DNA of 64,000 bases from Meloidogyne chitwoodi (Eukaryota > Nematoda > Chromadorea > Rhabditida > Meloidogynidae). Location: assembly GCA_015183035.1 (NCBI GenBank), contig JACZZP010000020.1, forward strand, positions 434,001 through 498,000, in the 5' to 3' direction. This document shows positions 62,421 to 64,000 of this stretch, piece after piece. Position 1 is the stretch's first letter. Each line of letters begins with the position of its first letter. A program made the translations under genes and the position numbers. The notes under the pieces are model-generated. The model saw only the letters and a list, made by a program, of their open reading frames with translations. It had not been told where the DNA came from and did not search any database.

Positions 62421-64000
62421 GGTTCTATTTAATTTTTAAAAATTAAATAATTTTTTTTAATATTTATTTAGTTAAATTATTTTAATTAAAAAATCTAAAA
62501 ATTAAAACAAAATATATGAATTGCCAATTATTTTTTAAAATATTCCAATTACACAAATTAAATGTTAAGTAGATTTGCACTAAATTCAAAAACAAAATCC
62601 GAATAATTTAGATAGTATTTAATTTAAACCATTTTTTAATCCTTGATAGGTTGTTAATTTTAATAATATTTTTTTTAATAAATTTAATATTATTTATTTT
62701 ATATTTTTAATAAATTCAATTTATTTTTAAATTAAATTTTTAAAAATTAATTTAATAAAAATTAAATCAGTTTTTATTTTAAATCCTCACATTTTATTTA
62801 AAATATTTTTTAAAAATTGTTAATATTTTTGCGTCTGCTCGTAGAGGTATGTTTTAATAAATAAAAATAATAATAAATTTTTTTTGTTAATTTATTTTTA
62901 AGTAATTTTTAATTATAAGATATTTTTATATTTTACAATAAATCAAAAAATTTAATATAATATTCCTTTTGTAAATTTAAAAAATTAGTTTAAAATTAAT
63001 TAATAATTTAATTAATTAGCATCTATTTTAAAAATAAAAATTTTTATTTTTTGTATGAAAGTGTCCTTGTATACCAACATATTTTATTTTTACATTGAAT
63101 TACCTATATTGTTTAATTTTTTCTTTTAAAAATTGATTTATATGCATGTAGTAAAAATAAATTAATGGAGAATATATTATATAAATTAATAAAATTTAAT
63201 TGTTATTTTTAAAAATAAAAATTTAAATTTTTCAATTTATTAATAAAATTATGTATAATTAGGTATATCAATCTTTTATGCATACCTAATTTAATACAAG
63301 TAAAACATCCATTTAATTAATTTTTGATAAAGTTGTTTTAATTATTAATTTATTTATTTTGATGTGGTCAAATATATTAGTCACAAATAAATTTGAAATT
63401 AATTGTTATTAAATTAATTAATTGCTTTATTTTATTTATTATAATATTAATTGCTATTTATTATTATTTTTTTTAAAGTATTAAATAATTAAATTAAAAG
63501 GTTATTTAATTTATTTAATTATTTAAAGTTAAAAAGAATTAATAAAATTAAGAGTTGTTTTTATTTATTGACTTGTTATTTTATTTATTAGTAAATAGAA
63601 GAATGAAAAATAAATGAATTTTCTTTTACTTTTATAGTGAAGAAAAAGAAGAAAAAAATAATAATATTTTTCAATGAAATTGACTCTAACTAAATAAAAA
63701 CAAATTAAACAAAACTCAAATTTTATTAATTATTAATTTTAATTTAAATAAATTAATAATTATTTTTTAAAAATTATTATCGAAGATTTATTAAATTTAT
63801 AAAAAATATAAATTAATTAAAATATTAAAAAATTTTTAAAAAATTTGTAATTAATTTGATCCTTATTTTAATTTATTTTTAATTAATTTAATAAAATTAA
63901 ATTTTAATTTCAGCCATTCCTAATAGGTAAATTTTTTTTTTTAATCGTAATTATCTCTTCTTTACTATAAATACATTTCCTCAAATGTGTAAATTTTTTT

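Larger units (their letters stand above)
33313..64000. other. 30-kb AT-rich region without conventional genes
   Basis: Extremely A+T-rich with frequent TTAATTTAA-type runs. There is no long open frame and no recognisable protein family. Islands of 20-100 bases with more balanced composition recur about every 100-300 bases throughout. Several islands are listed separately as candidate tiny exons. The region contains internal old duplications (33.8-34.2 with 36.0-36.9 kb; 34.5-34.75 with 53.26-53.42; 41.3-41.9 with 45.85-46.5; 43.8-43.9 with 59.5-59.6; 46.5-49.0 with 56.0-58.3; 51.66 with 52.40) and two DNA transposons. Confidence 0.6.

Noticed and set aside
33313..64000. Mitochondrial DNA insertion as explanation for the AT-rich region
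   Set aside because: No long open frames or recognisable respiratory proteins, rRNA or tRNA genes in any frame or strand that I could read.

Overview
This is eukaryotic nuclear DNA, most likely from a plant-parasitic nematode of the Meloidogyne (root-knot) type. The genes have many small exons and very short AT-rich introns with GT..AG borders. The conserved proteins match nematode orthologues closely (RAB-5, ERH, VPS28, UPF2/SMG-3, CHCHD2, BuGZ/ZNF207). The parasite-type genes include a secreted expansin-like protein, a possible secreted RING-H2 protein and a decayed F-box gene. The genus is an inference.

Region 1 (1-22.3 kb) is dense housekeeping sequence: TFIIA large subunit (partial, -), DNAJC25 (+), ERH (-), CHCHD2 (-), a foldback element carrying a broken NDUFAF2 copy (-), BuGZ/ZNF207 (+), a gene like POLR1D isoform 2 (-), an SDS3-like gene (+), VPS28 (+), RAB5 (+), a partial and apparently chimeric UPF2 duplicate (+), and full-length UPF2 (+). 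These serve transcription, mitochondria, endosomal sorting and nonsense-mediated decay. They do not form one pathway; the only direct gene-to-gene relationship is the UPF2 tandem duplication.

Region 2 (22.4-33.3 kb) is gene-poor and lineage-specific: a short secreted peptide, an unrecognised gene between inverted repeats, an expansin-like secreted protein, a signal-peptide ORF that may be spliced to a RING-H2 finger, and an F-box pseudogene. Several dispersed repeat families lie between them.

Region 3 (33.3-64 kb) is an extremely AT-rich stretch without any conventional gene. It holds one good hAT-type element with an 8-bp target duplication (50.5-51.5 kb), one long-TIR MULE-like element (39.9-40.5 kb) and old internal duplications, chiefly 46.5-49.0 kb against 56.0-58.3 kb. 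It is punctuated every 100-300 bases by islands of 20-100 bases with more balanced composition. Many islands have one open frame and are bounded by AG and GT. In the duplicated copies several islands align codon by codon with synonymous and conservative changes. My leading hypothesis, unproven, is one or more diverged genes built from very small exons. Old decayed coding sequence or structured RNA are the alternatives.

All gene models were spliced by eye; exon borders are most reliable where they restore a conserved protein family.
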